A DNA stretch of 64,000 bases from Aspidiotus rigidus (taxonomy: Eukaryota; Arthropoda; Insecta; Hemiptera; Diaspididae), in assembly GCA_035079385.1 (NCBI GenBank), contig JAVHKY010000024.1, positions 9,300,001-9,364,000 on the forward strand. Reading direction: 5' to 3'. The notes beneath the pieces were generated by a model, which searched no databases, was not told where the DNA came from, and saw only the letters and a list, made by a program, of their open reading frames with translations. The position numbers and the translations under genes were made by a program. Position 1 is the first letter of the stretch. Each line of letters starts with the position of its first letter. This document shows, one piece after another, positions 1 to 10,636 of the stretch.

Positions 1-480
1 ATTAGACCAATGATTGAACCATGCTTGAGTGATGAATTTGTTGATATGTTTGGAGAGATCTGAGCAAGAGGGGAGGAAAGAGCGGTTGACTGACGGGTCT
101 TGGGTTACTAGTTTGGCAGCTTTGTCTGCACTTTCGTTTCCTGGGATGCCCTTGTGACCGGGCATCCACATGAAGAATAATGGGATGGGGTGGCAATGAG
201 GGTGTGAATACGCTTTTAGGAGGAGGTGTGGTTGGAGATGGCGTCAAGTGATGATAGGTAGTCGGAGATGACCAAAAAAGGATCAAGGTGGAGAGAGGTG
301 GGTAGGCTGCTGAGGATGTGTTCAAAGCAGATAAAGATTGCTTGTATTTCAGGGGTAAAGACTGATGCGGTGTTGCGGTGCCGGTAAGGGACTGTCGGTT
401 CTGTTTTGAGAATTTTGTTAAACTGTGTCTGATATTCTGTGAAAGATGTTGAAAGACGGATAAAATCTGGAGCCGAAACT
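1..480 (-). pseudogene. Non-LTR retrotransposon (LINE) C-terminal RNase H domain, broken
   Basis: On the minus strand one frame reads YRHRNTASVFTPEIQAIF and a second reads FMWMPGHKGIPGNESADKAA followed by a basic tail. These are the middle strand/helix and the catalytic-end block of the RNase H domain at the C-terminus of I/Jockey-type LINE ORF2 proteins, which removes RNA from RNA/DNA hybrids during retrotransposition. The two pieces are in different frames and meet at an in-frame stop near 216-218, so at least a 1-bp shift has occurred. The open end at position 1 shows the element continues outside the window. No reverse transcriptase part is visible upstream on the minus strand, so this is a fragment. 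The domain call is strong; the exact clade is not determined. Confidence 0.8.
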
Positions 481-2093
481 CCGCTCGCGGCGACATGGAT
501 GTTTTTAAAATGCGAATGACGTTATTTTTCATTTTTTGTTCGCAAAATATGAAGAAATGAATAGCAAACAATAAAAATAAGGTTGAATAAAAATAAAAAA
601 TTGAGTATAAATTGATATAGCAAGTTGAGTACAAAACTTACAAATTTTTGAATTTAAAGTGAGGAGTAGCTAATTTTAATCAGTGAAACGGAGGCGTCGA
701 TTAGGTTATTCATCTTATATTAGGTATCTCCAGTACAGCTCATGATTCAATTATTTATTAAAACCCACCAGTAAGCATAGCATAGTTTGATTCTTCAATT
801 TACAACCCCTACAGTCAATCTGACCAGTGGTGTATTGACAACCCGTCGACAGGACTGAAAATGTTACTAAGAAATATCATAAAATCTTGTTCAAAACCTC
901 TCTCAGAAAATTTTTGTGCCGAGAAAGTCCCCTTTTAAATTTTTTAATTCAACCCTCCCCCTCTCTCGAAAATGTTCTACCTACCTATGTGCGCCACTGG
1001 ATCGGGTCAACTCCCAATCATATATTCTTAGGCCCATGACGAATAAATTAACGCTAGAAATGAGAATATTATATTTTACGAAGTTGAATGAAACACCATT
1101 TTTTTGGAAACTTTCAGTGCGTCTGCCGACACTTGAGCAACCAACTTTGGTTGGCAGACGCTTTAATTCTTATTCTCCATCTAATAAACTAAAAAATGAT
1201 ATCAATTTCAAGTATATGTTCGACAGGTTAAATGGTGTGCAATTTTTGACAAGTTTAAGGCGCTGCCACCTCTTTACGCAACTGATTCAAGCCGGCAGAC
1301 GCTCAACATGTTCACACAGTTACAATACACTATCGAATGAACCGTATGAAAACTTTATGTTCCCCCGGTTAAATGGGTCTGTGGCGGCCTCTTAGTCTAT
1401 ATAATTATTCTTCTGAGAGTGAGGTGGACTCACGGACATGACTCCTATGACCCAAAATTATGATTCCCTCCCCTCTACCATCTGCTATTATCCGTTTCTT
1501 TCCAATTCTTGTACGAGTTTTAATAATTTTGAGGAAAAATTTGTCGGTATTTATGCACAAGTAAGTTATTACTAGAATTGAATGAGAATGTAAGTATTTA
1601 CTTTCCAATTACGTCTCACGTACAAAACAATTTAAAATTAGCGTTTATTATCAATTTCTGCACAATTAGTACTTGGCGTGTTTACCCCATTTCAGTACCT
1701 GGCGTATTCACCCGACCATCATGAAAACAGTTTTTGCTGGAACTGCTCACACATTCTCACATTTATCACGTTCGTTATTGATACTTCGCCTAAATTTTTG
1801 TATCGTTCGAAAGCCGATAAGAAGAGCTTTTCAATGATATATAATTCATGATACTTAAGTTTATTATTTTCGAGAATAATTTATATTCCAAATCTGCTCC
1901 TCGATCCAGTTGATAATGATTTGGCCGTAAAAAAGTCACGAATTTCACAATTATTTTATTATCACTTCATTGAACCGATATTGTGCGGTAAAAATCGACA
2001 AGGTTGTTACTAGAGACCTTCCCTAAAAGATACATACGCTATCTACCGGATAACATTGCACCGGCTTCTTTTCTGCATGACTTGGCGTATTTA
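481..2093. other. Non-coding stretch, no gene recognised
   Basis: No coding region convinces here; the 159-codon open frame at 916-1395 has no family resemblance and low-complexity composition. A short motif related to GGCAGACGC occurs three times between 1118 and 1300 in both orientations. A motif close to TGGCGTATTYACC occurs near 1675, 1708 and 2082, the last immediately left of the 329-bp element, suggesting old mobile-element debris. Confidence 0.5.
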
Positions 2094-2422
2094 CCTTCGA
2101 CCATATACTGATGGACATGCCATACTGATAAGAAATCGAAAACGAGAAACACCGAAAAGTGGCACTTTGTTATCATCATGAGAATAACACTTCGCGTTTT
2201 TTTTTCAATTTCACATTTTTACCAAGATCAACCAAGATTTTTACGTGATTTATGCATAATTGTTGTCTACTTGTTAATTTCCGTTAAAAAAAACTGGAAA
2301 CATCATTTTCTTGCTCAAAATAAGCTCGTAATCAAGGGCCACTTTTCGTCACTTCTCAAAATCGATTTGTTTGGCTTCACGTTCTTATCAGTATGGCATG
2401 TCCATCAGTATATGGTCGAAGG
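2094..2422. mobile_element. 329-bp inverted-repeat element (MITE-like), copy 1
   Basis: The element starts CCTTCGACCATATACTGATG and ends with its exact reverse complement; the terminal inverted repeats match for 41 bp without mismatch. The left flank ends TTTA and the right flank starts TTTA, a possible 4-bp target duplication. An identical copy lies at 8288-8616, so at least one insertion is recent. The internal open frame has no transposase features; this is a non-autonomous DNA element whose mobilising transposase I cannot identify. Confidence 0.85.
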
Positions 2423-2831
2423 TTTACTGGCGAAAATCGGGCAGTAAATTTAAACCTTCGTTAAACGGCGTTAAAGTGTTGGTACAACAAATTTCAGCTG
2501 TTAAACCGAGTTTAAATGGTTTAAACTCAGTTTAAAGATTTGGTACAACTGGCCCTTAAGACACTATTTGTTAGAGAGAGAAGGAACTATCACGTTTTAC
2601 TGTGAGTTGAAAAGAGAGAAAAGAACAGAAATTGTTCCGCGCTATCCAATTAATACAGAATAGATAGCAATATTCCTTAATCAATCAGGTTATGATTACA
2701 AGATTGTAGCGAGCGTATCATAACTGATCAAACTATATTAAGAGATTAATCTTGGAATTCAATCAGACTAAACCAGTCTTAATATTTTGACTGATGTGTT
2801 TGGATCAACATCACATAGACTCGAATCGAAC
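2423..2831. other. Non-coding, GTTTAAAC-rich repeat remnant
   Basis: Between about 2440 and 2560 the sequence is full of TTTAAAC/GTTTAA motifs in both orientations with GGTACAACAA and GGTACAACTGG, which looks like the end of a dispersed repeat. The rest to 2831 shows nothing I can assign. Confidence 0.35.
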
Positions 2832-4999
2832 ATGATGTCCTTTCAAAAAATTTTCAAGTTAAGCTTTTGTCTTTTCTTTGTGAAATACAGTCTTACACGA
2901 GTCATTGTCATCAATTACAGTGAAGTAAGTTTAAATGTCATTAGTTTATGAAACTCAAATTCCTACATGGTTCAACCAGGTTTGAATATTTTTTAGGAAC
3001 TTAAACGTGTTTTCACCGAACTCAATATCTCAAGTCCGACCTCACAGGAGGGAAGATTCGCTCGAAATCTCGTTGACGAACGCATTGAAAATGAAAAGAA
3101 GAAGTTGGAAGCGGAAGCGGCATTTGCAAAAGAGAAAGAGAGGGCGGACCGCGCAGAATACAACTTGACAGTGGCAAATAATAAAATTGGCGGCCTCCAA
3201 TCAGAGAAAGTGAGTCGTAATTTTCATTTATTTCATCAAACCATAATCATTTCGTTAGTTAAATTCGTGATGACAAGTTAAAATTTCTCGAGATGTTAGG
3301 CGTTTCTTACGTGATAGCTGTGAGCCTATTTTTTTCGGATTTTTCTTTTTCTATTCGTCAAAACGTTCAGTACCTTAAAATAGAGTGAGTAAATTAATCA
3401 AATTGCAGTAGGTAAGTTAGTGATGAGTTGAAATTCGAGTTTTTTCTATATGAAAGAAAGCTATTTACAAGTGTAAGTACGTGTCTCTTCAATGAATTTT
3501 TGGGTGTGGTTAGGCCTATTTTTTGTTTGTCGAATTTTTTCGTCATTCTCTCTCATTTTGTCAAACCGCAGTCTGAAAGCGTTATAGGGAAAAATTTGAG
3601 TGCATCGAGAATGCGATCGAGCTAACCGTTATGAAAAGAACTTGACTGACACTTTGGTAGAAAAAGGAGCCATTGAGACTCAAAAAGTAGACCAAAATCC
3701 TCTTATATTTCGTCAAACCACAGTCTGAAAGGCTGTCGGAAAAAGTTTGGTGAGCAGAATCATTTCTTATTCGATGTTCGTGACGACGAGTTGAAATTAG
3801 AGTTTTTTCCGTACGAGAGAGAGCTATTTAGTCGAGATAACTTTTAGAGGGCATTTGGTACTCATGTGATGGAGCTATGAGCCTATTTTTCGTATTTTCT
3901 GTTCGGTGAATACCAAGGAAAATTTGGACGGGTAGAATCATCTCAGTAGATAGGGTATTCGAAATCCTCGAGTAAACCAAGGAAAGCTCGAAACTGAGGG
4001 TAAAGCACCATCATTTCTGTGTACATGAGCAGACTAGTCTAGAAAGCTAATTAGGTGAGAAACAGAAAAGAAAGTCGTAATTTACTTGCATTTCGATAGA
4101 CACTGCAATGTAAGAAGAAATAAAAAGGAGGGTAGAATCATTTCAATGGATAGCTCATTCCAAACTTGTTATGACCGTTGGAATTTTTTACAATTTTTTT
4201 TTTCATTCGAAAAAGTAGTCGTGTATTTTCGAGTGAAAATTTTAGGGTGTGATCACGGTCGTGTGATCAGACGTTTCTTACGCAATAATCTCTGTGATCC
4301 TATTTTATGTTCACAAATTTTTTTTCTTTCTGCTTGATGCAATGTTCACTTTCATAAAATAGAGTGAGTAAATTAATCAAACTGTAGTAGATTATGCGTT
4401 TCGTTTTCAAAGAAAATTTTTTGATGCGATTTGGTGTTTACGTAATAGCAGACGTCTATTTCTAGTTAGAAATCAACTCACGAGTTTTTCTATTTTTGTA
4501 GGTTGATGCAATCGAGAGAGCACTTAAAATATTCGTCATGACACATTTATGTACCAAGACGGAATTGTACATGGACTTGTGGAACACTGCAATATCATCC
4601 GGTACAACATCCCCGTCAGCTGGCAGTAGCACAATGATCCCACCATATGTTTCCCATCCAGAAATGGATTTGAGCGATCAAACTAGAGCGAACTATCACA
4701 GAAACGCTAAAAAGATGTACGCCATTCTTCAGAATAGTCAAGACCCCCGTGTTATTTTTTTCAAAGACAAAGTGAAAAAATTGTATCCGCATTTCACAGA
4801 TAGGGACATAGCTGATAATTTCGGCTTAGGCGTTAGTTTGTTCCACAATTGCAAGCATGGAGCTGTGAGTGATGATCCGAAATTGATAGAATTGATAACT
4901 ATTCCAGGTGCAGTAAAGAAGGCTCTTCAACGTTGGAAGTCGTTTTCTGACCCAGTGCTTCTTGATATCTTTGAAGTATTTCAACAATCTATTCTATAG
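2832..4999 (+). CDS. Three-exon gene, coiled-coil plus unrecognised C-terminal domain (267 aa)
   Basis: I do not recognise this gene. Proposed exons are 2832-2924, 2997-3209 and 4502-4999; all junctions are phase 0 with GT-AG introns and the frame stays open to a TAG at 4997. The first 31 residues are hydrophobic (FKLSFCLFFVKY) and could be a signal or an artefact of start choice. Exon 2 is highly charged and helical (ERIENEKKKLEAEAAFAKEK), a likely coiled coil. Exon 3 carries a compact C-terminal block of about 100 residues (AKKMYAILQNSQ, HFTDRDIADNFGLGVSLFHN, AVKKALQRW) with some resemblance to BEN-type DNA-binding domains, which I cannot confirm. A CAATAAAG polyadenylation-like signal lies just downstream at about 5026. 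The large second intron (3210-4501) is built of diverged repeats, so another exon could be hidden there. Confidence 0.6.
3240..4480. repeat. Diverged tandem repeats inside an intron
   Basis: The motifs GATGAGTTGAAATTCGAG, GAGCCTATTTTT, GTCAAACCGCAGTCTGAAAG and AAATAGAGTGAGTAAATTAA recur three to four times in the same order (for example near 3260-3410, 3420-3600, 3690-3900 and 4150-4400). Units are roughly 300-400 bp and well diverged, suggesting old duplication within the intron, perhaps including former exons. Confidence 0.55.
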
Positions 5000-6756
5000 G
5001 AATAAACTTCTAGTTTTATATGAATCAATAAAGTTAGTGTAGATTAATACAATCGTTAAAATCCGTTTTTCATTGCGCTTCGAGAAAAAGAGAATGTAAA
5101 CAGTTTTGGAAATATGAGGATCATGAAACCTATGATGTAAACAATATCACCTCTTATTAAGCTCGTAAAATTGTAATGTGTCCAATTCCATTCCGAACGT
5201 GGAAAAAATGATAAATTTTATTTAACTGATCTACTTGAATACAATCAAAAAATACACTTCCTGTAAGTATATAGAGTTTTTGAAATGGAAGCAAAGAATC
5301 AGCATAAGTAATTCTCTTATCATAATATGCGCAGAATAAAATGAGAGAAATTGGTCTCTACGCTCCTTTTTGAGATTTTTTAAAATTGAATGAAAAAATT
5401 GATCCCAGCGCTTCTTTTTAGAATTTTTAAAATTGAGTGGAAAATGAGAAAAATTGGCCTCGAAATGAGAGAAACAGGGTCCCTGCGCTTCTTCTTAAGG
5501 TTTTTGAATATATTGGAAATGAGAGAAATTAGCCTTAAAATGAGAGCAATTAACCCTAAAATGAGAGAATTGCCGATTGCAACGCTTCTAGCGGATGGCC
5601 AACCCAAAGTATCTTCATAAATTTTGTAAGTGCAAGGGTCCCAAGTTGAAAAATATTCAAAGACCAAAAATGTTGACTTGAAAAATATTTCAGTGCACTT
5701 TTTTTCACGTCCTCCTATCTCTGAGAATATTTGAAGTCCGAAAATTCGTTCTTTTCGCCCGTCCACTCCAATGTTCTTCTCATGCGAAATGTAGTAGTCT
5801 AAATTTTGAAATAAAAAATATCACAAAGAAAATACGAATACACTAAATAAAAGATTGAAGGTCTCAAAATTTGGGTGAAAACCGTTTCCTTCTGGGGGTT
5901 GTGCTGTTCTCCATGAATACGCCACTGTTATTAACGTACTATCTCGGAAACCGGGAGCAAGTTTTGGCTCCATGTATGAAGGCATTACCGTCCCGGGTGC
6001 AGATCGTTTTGGTACAGCCAGTAGCATATTTAGAAACTTTCTGGAAATCTTAAAATCGAAAATATGAGAAAGAAAATGAAAGTGTTCAAAATAAACGATT
6101 TCAAATCTCCTAATTTGTACAAAAACTGACCCCTTCTGGGGAGGGAATGATCTCTTCCATAAATACACCACTGGTATGAACCTACCGTCTTGGAGAGACC
6201 ATTTTGGCTGCATATATGAAGACATTAACGTTGTGGGTGCAGACCGTTTTGGTATAGCTAGTGGTATACTTAGAAATTAAATCTTCTCTAAATTTTAAAA
6301 TCGAGGATGTCAGAATAGAAATATAAGTTCACCACTCAAATATTTGAGAGCCTCAATATCAGAGGGTGTTAGTCATCCTTTAATGGTAGTGGTACTGTCC
6401 CTGGTGATTGTTTTGTAGGTTGTGTACAAACTAGCCTTATCAGGTCGTCTTGGTTCACCAATGGCGCACCATATTGTGTTCTTCTTTGTTAATGTTTCAT
6501 TCAAGAGAAGACAGTATCTTCTTCAAATTTGAGTTATTCTTTTATTGGTTCGTGGATAATCGACAGAACATTGCAAGTCAAAGTCTCAATCTCTATTGAT
6601 TTTAATGATTTTTAGTTCGGGATGTAATATTAATAATAATCATTGAATGTGGAGAATTGTTCCTTTTTTTGGCCTCTTGCTTCTCCTATGCGATCGCGAA
6701 AAAAAAAGAAGACTTGCGCCTCAATATCTGGATCTCCTGGGTTTTCTCTCTCGTTG
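5000..6756. repeat. Non-coding region with two degenerate repeat blocks
   Basis: From about 5340 to 5580 a short unit like AAAATGAGAGAAATTGGCCT is repeated around eight times with drift. From about 5860 to 6280 a unit of roughly 240 bp is present twice; shared landmarks are AATACGCCACTG/AATACACCACTG, GGGTGCAGATCGTTTTGGTA/GGGTGCAGACCGTTTTGGTA and ACTTAGAAATT. No coding region is supported. Confidence 0.55.
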
Positions 6757-7416
6757 ACTGTTACGTGACGAAAATTTATTATTTTAATTTTTTTTTAAAG
6801 ATCTAGAGTTTCTTCTCCTACCAAGATGTAAAACTCAAGAAATCTAGATTTTTTTTATGTCGAGATCTGGAATCTCAGAGACTTAATACATACCGGTACG
6901 GTGGGTATATTACCAAAATTGAAGTATCAAGTAGAAGAAACTTTTCCGAAGAATGAACAAAAAATTGAAAAACGCTACGCAAAAATAAAATCATTGGTGA
7001 CGTCACTCAAGATATACATTCTCCGTTTCTTGAGATTTGATTTTTGCCTGGTAAATTTTATTTCTCGTACAGACTTTGTCAAGAGTGATGAAGATAGTCT
7101 TTGTTGAACATCAATACTGATGATAATGTATATCGTTTGATTAATACTGCACGTATTACTGTCACCTATGATTTTATTTTTGCGTAACATTTTTGTACAG
7201 TCTTCGTAAAAGTTTCTTCTTCTCGATACGCACTTCAATAATGGTAATAATACCTACAGTATGCACATCTGAGTGAAACAAAGATGCGGGTCTCTTGGTT
7301 TCCAGATCTTGACGTAGAAAAAATCTAAATCTCTTGAGCTGTACATCTTGGTAGGAAAAGAAGTTCCTGATATTTTGAAAAAATTAGAAAATAAATTTCC
7401 GTCACGTAACAGTATC
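6757..7416. mobile_element. Large fold-back (imperfect inverted repeat) element
   Basis: The left arm begins CTGTTACGTGACGAAAATTT and the right arm ends with near reverse-complement sequence (AAATTTCCGTCACGTAACAG, to 7416). Matching blocks continue inward: CTACCAAGATGTA against TACATCTTGGTAG, and AGAAGAAACTTTTCCGAAGA against CTTCGTAAAAGTTTCTTCTT. Arms are about 250 bp with indels. The structure would fold as a long hairpin; short open frames inside are not coding. Confidence 0.65.
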
Positions 7417-7642
7417 AATGAAAAAAAAAAAAAACGGATGTGAGACTCAAGGCAACTCAGTATTGTTTTTTTTTTTTTTTTTCTATATGTTATAAGTTTC
7501 ATTATGATCACTTTTTATATTATTTTGTTTCATTTTCATTCTATTTTATTTTGTCTTACTCTTTTAGTTGATACCTGTAATCATTTTCTTATCGTATAAG
7601 AACGATAATAATAATTATAAAGATCAAAAATTGACACTATTG

Positions 7643-7812
7643 TATCTACCTGAGAACTGAATTTATTTTTTCCATATTTCAAACGCATGGCGCTTATCTT
7701 CAGGCAAAGAAATTAAACGAGGAGTTCTATCGTTCAATTTCTTCGCCTGAAGATGAACTCGATGTGTTTGAAACGTTGCAAAAATAAATTCGTAGGTGGA
7801 TACAAATGTCAA
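7643..7812. repeat. Short hairpin inverted repeat
   Basis: Arms of about 75-80 bp meet head to head near 7730. The innermost match is CTTCAGGCAAAGAAATTAAACG against CGTTCAATTTCTTCGCCTGAAG, and the outer parts carry GAATTTATTTTT and TTTCAAACGCATGG with their complements. A tiny fold-back element is the simplest reading; a hairpin RNA gene is possible but unsupported. Confidence 0.6.
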
Positions 7813-7935
7813 TTTTATTTGTATTCCCAGTTAAAATTTCAACTTGTGATAATACCTAATAATTTCCGCTTCACTCGCTCGCAGCATAATTATTCTATTG
7901 AGCATGGAAAGGAAGAATTATGATTTCTGTCAAAT

Positions 7936-8078
7936 GGATCCTTTTTAGCCAAACCTGCCAAACCCAACCAAGCGACATGATAACGATCTGGGTAAAAGGA
8001 GAATCTCTGCTTATAGTAAAGGAACATTTCTTTAGATTGTTATCACGTCGCTTGATTGGGTTTGGCTAAAAAGGGTCC
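7936..8078. mobile_element. 143-bp MITE-like inverted-repeat element
   Basis: Left end GGATCCTTTTTAGCCAAACC, right end GGTTTGGCTAAAAAGGGTCC; inner matching blocks are AACCAAGCGACATGATAAC and GTTATCACGTCGCTTGATT. AAT directly precedes the left end and follows the right end, a possible 3-bp target duplication. It is too short to code for anything. Confidence 0.65.
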
Positions 8079-8287
8079 AATTAATGTAATGTAATTAATT
8101 GAAAAAGAGTTTATTATTCTTCTGAATGAAATCCAATTCCAAAAATTCGAGCTTCGGTCCAATCCAATGCACCTTCATAAACCACGTCATTAATAAGCCT
8201 CGAAGCTCACAAGTCACATGCCGGGAAGCAGAAGCTCCAGATTTCAAGCAACCAGCTTACGTGTTCAATCCTGTGACTGTGGGCTGT

Positions 8288-8616
8288 CCTTCGACCATAT
8301 ACTGATGGACATGCCATACTGATAAGAAATCGAAAACGAGAAACACCGAAAAGTGGCACTTTGTTATCATCATGAGAATAACACTTCGCGTTTTTTTTTC
8401 AATTTCACATTTTTACCAAGATCAACCAAGATTTTTACGTGATTTATGCATAATTGTTGTCTACTTGTTAATTTCCGTTAAAAAAAACTGGAAACATCAT
8501 TTTCTTGCTCAAAATAAGCTCGTAATCAAGGGCCACTTTTCGTCACTTCTCAAAATCGATTTGTTTGGCTTCACGTTCTTATCAGTATGGCATGTCCATC
8601 AGTATATGGTCGAAGG
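8288..8616. mobile_element. 329-bp inverted-repeat element, copy 2
   Basis: By eye this copy is identical over its full length to the one at 2094-2422, including the perfect 41-bp terminal inverted repeats. No target duplication is obvious here (left flank GGCTGT, right flank TATTTA). It abuts, within about 20 bp, the open frame of a Helitron-type protein, so the insertion or a rearrangement may have removed that gene's 5' end. Confidence 0.85.
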
Positions 8617-8636
8617 TATTTACCCGCCTGGCGTAG

Positions 8637-9551
8637 GTGAAACGAAAAATCCACCTTGATAGTTTGAAAAGAGCTCAAGTGCTACGTTTGACCAATCCAG
8701 TAACACGAGATGTTCACCTCCTTCGTTTGAAAATAGCTCAAAGTAAGCGCTTATTGAAACCACATTTAAGGTCTAAACATTTGGTAATGGTTAGAAATAA
8801 TGAATTGAAAAGATTGCAAAATAGACCTTATCTGAAAAGGAAACGATTACAGAGTCGTTTGAGGAAACAAAAACTATCGAAAATTGATGCTTACAGGAAG
8901 AAACATAATTTATATTGTCTGAATGATTACAAGAGAAGGAAAAACAATAAATTTTTGACTGAACGTGGCAAACTTTTGAATAAATATTTTGAAGGAATCG
9001 AGGAAGGGCCTAATTTTGTTTGTGTCTCATGTAGTCGTTTGTGGTTTAAGAAATCTGTTCGTTTATACACATTTGCTGATTTTGCTTCTAAAAATATTTC
9101 TTCACAATTTTTGAATGAAGTTTGTTTCACAAGTTGCATTGATGGAATTCATGTAGGTTACTTATGTAGCACTTGTAGTCGTGATATTGTTAAAGAAAAA
9201 ATTCCTACATTATGTGTATCTAAGAACAAAGAATTGCAGTTTCCAATTGTTCCCGCTAAAATTAAACGTCTGTCTCCCTTAGAATCAATATTTTTGTCAA
9301 CTCGAATTGGGTTTTCACAAATACGGGAAATTCCATTTGGTGACCTCCGACACAGAGGGAGAGTTGTTAATGTACCCATTAATATTAATGAATGCGTCAA
9401 CATTTTACCTCGTGTAGCATCTGAAACAGCAACAATACCTATTCAATTGAGACGTCAATTACATAAATCGTCCCCAATTGACATTTTCAAGGCAAAAACG
9501 CTGCATTTCTTAGGCGGTGAACGACGCAAGGGCAAATATAAAGCAAATTGA
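8637..9551 (+). pseudogene. Helitron-type protein, N-terminal DUF6570-like fragment (truncated)
   Basis: The frame opens with a very basic region (KRKRLQSRLRKQKLSKIDAY) followed by a Cys-rich block, CVSCSRLWFKKSV and then GYLCSTCSRDIV. It ends with the stretch SPLESIFLSTRIGFSQIREI, GRVVNVPININECVNILPR and TIPIQLRRQLHKSS. This order matches the domain N-terminal to the helicase-like/Rep part of animal Helitron proteins, which replicate rolling-circle transposons. The Rep HUH motif and the Pif1-type helicase are absent: the frame stops at 9549 and nothing downstream resumes them. The first codon in the open frame is GTG, so the true start is missing or upstream. A dead fragment is most likely. 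Confidence 0.75.
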
Positions 9552-10016
9552 AGACGATAGTCCACGATCGAAAAGAATGAGAGAGCAAATACAAAGCTAA
9601 TTCACGGCGTACAATCGCCAAGCAGTTGAAGAGCAGTAAAATGTGGCGTTTAGGTCGCCTCATGGCTACACCATGGCGGCCAATACCATTCAGCGCCTTT
9701 TATTCGCCGCAATTTTGCAGTTGCATACATGTTAATTAATCAGTTGTTGATATTGAACGTTCAACTGTCGCGTATTTGTCGCGAATTCGAGGGGGAACAT
9801 ACTTCCGCCAGTTGGCAGCTAATGATGGACCATTTCAAGCCAAATTTTCGCTGGTCAGTTTCGGCGGAAGTACCATTTCTGTGTAACAAATTGCGCGTGT
9901 GCTAGCGAACCTAGTGGAAGACCGGTATTTTATTTATCAGAACATAATTATCATCACTAAAAAATTCACCCGTCAAGAGCCTAAAATAAACATTATTAGA
10001 TTAGTTTGGAAATAAC
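9552..10016. other. Non-coding stretch between Helitron fragment and duplicated unit
   Basis: This stretch is somewhat more GC-rich and contains ATTTGTCGC/GCGAATTC and GGCGGAAGT-like motifs on both strands. No coding frame of note. Its composition resembles 23270-23660 (repeated CGTATTTGTTGCG-like words), so the two could be ends of related elements. Confidence 0.35.
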
Positions 10017-10636
10017 GTGCTCTGCTGATCCTGTATTCCCGGTATTCGAAGTGTTTTGGAAGTTAGACAGCAGTCTTCGAAGGCCTACGGAATTCATGTG
10101 AATTAAGTAAGTTGACTGAAAAATAAATTTGGAATTTATACGTGAATGTAACCTACAATAATTTGTAACTCAACTTATTTTGTAGATATTGCTCACAGAT
10201 ACCGAACTGTGGATTTGATCACCAAGAACCAGAAGCTGTAACCAGAACGTATCTTCATACCGCAGCACTTCGATATTGAGTGAGTGTTTTAAACTTCGAA
10301 ACTAAAATCGTATTGTACCGTGCTCTGCTGATCCTGTATTCCCGGTATTCGAAGTGTTTTCAAAGTGTTTTGGAAGTTAGACAGCAGTCTTCGAAGGCCT
10401 ATGGAATTCATGTGAATTAAGTAAGTTGACTGAAAAATAAATTTGGAATTTATACGTGAATGTAACCTACAATAATTTGTAACTCAACTTATTTTGTAGG
10501 TATTGCTCACAGATACCGAACTGTGGATTTGATCACCAAGAACCAGATGCTGTAACCAGAACGTATCTTCATACCGCAGCACTTCGATATTGAGTGAGTG
10601 TTTTAAACTTCGAAACTAAAATCGTATTGTACCGTA
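10017..10636. repeat. Direct tandem duplication of a ~303-bp exon-like unit
   Basis: The unit starting GTGCTCTGCTGATCCTGTAT at 10017 is repeated at 10320 and stays almost identical to about 10636. The second copy has a 10-bp internal addition (TTTCAAAGTG). Each copy holds an intron-like segment: AATTAA|GTAAGT and, about 90 bp later, ATTTTGTAG followed by a piece ending GATATTGA|GTGAGT. The open frames are short, so these look like duplicated non-coding exons or element ends. Confidence 0.75.

Noticed and set aside
916..1395. 159-codon open frame
   Set aside because: No recognisable motif, no ATG-context or splice support, and it runs through short inverted words typical of repeat debris.
2178..2447. 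Open frame of 89 codons repeated almost identically at 8372-8659
   Set aside because: It lies inside the two copies of the 329-bp inverted-repeat element; identity comes from the element, and the protein has no domain features.
5380..5766. 128-codon minus-strand frame
   Set aside because: Derived from the AAAATGAGAGAAATTGGCCT short tandem repeat; repetitive Leu/Ile composition without domains.
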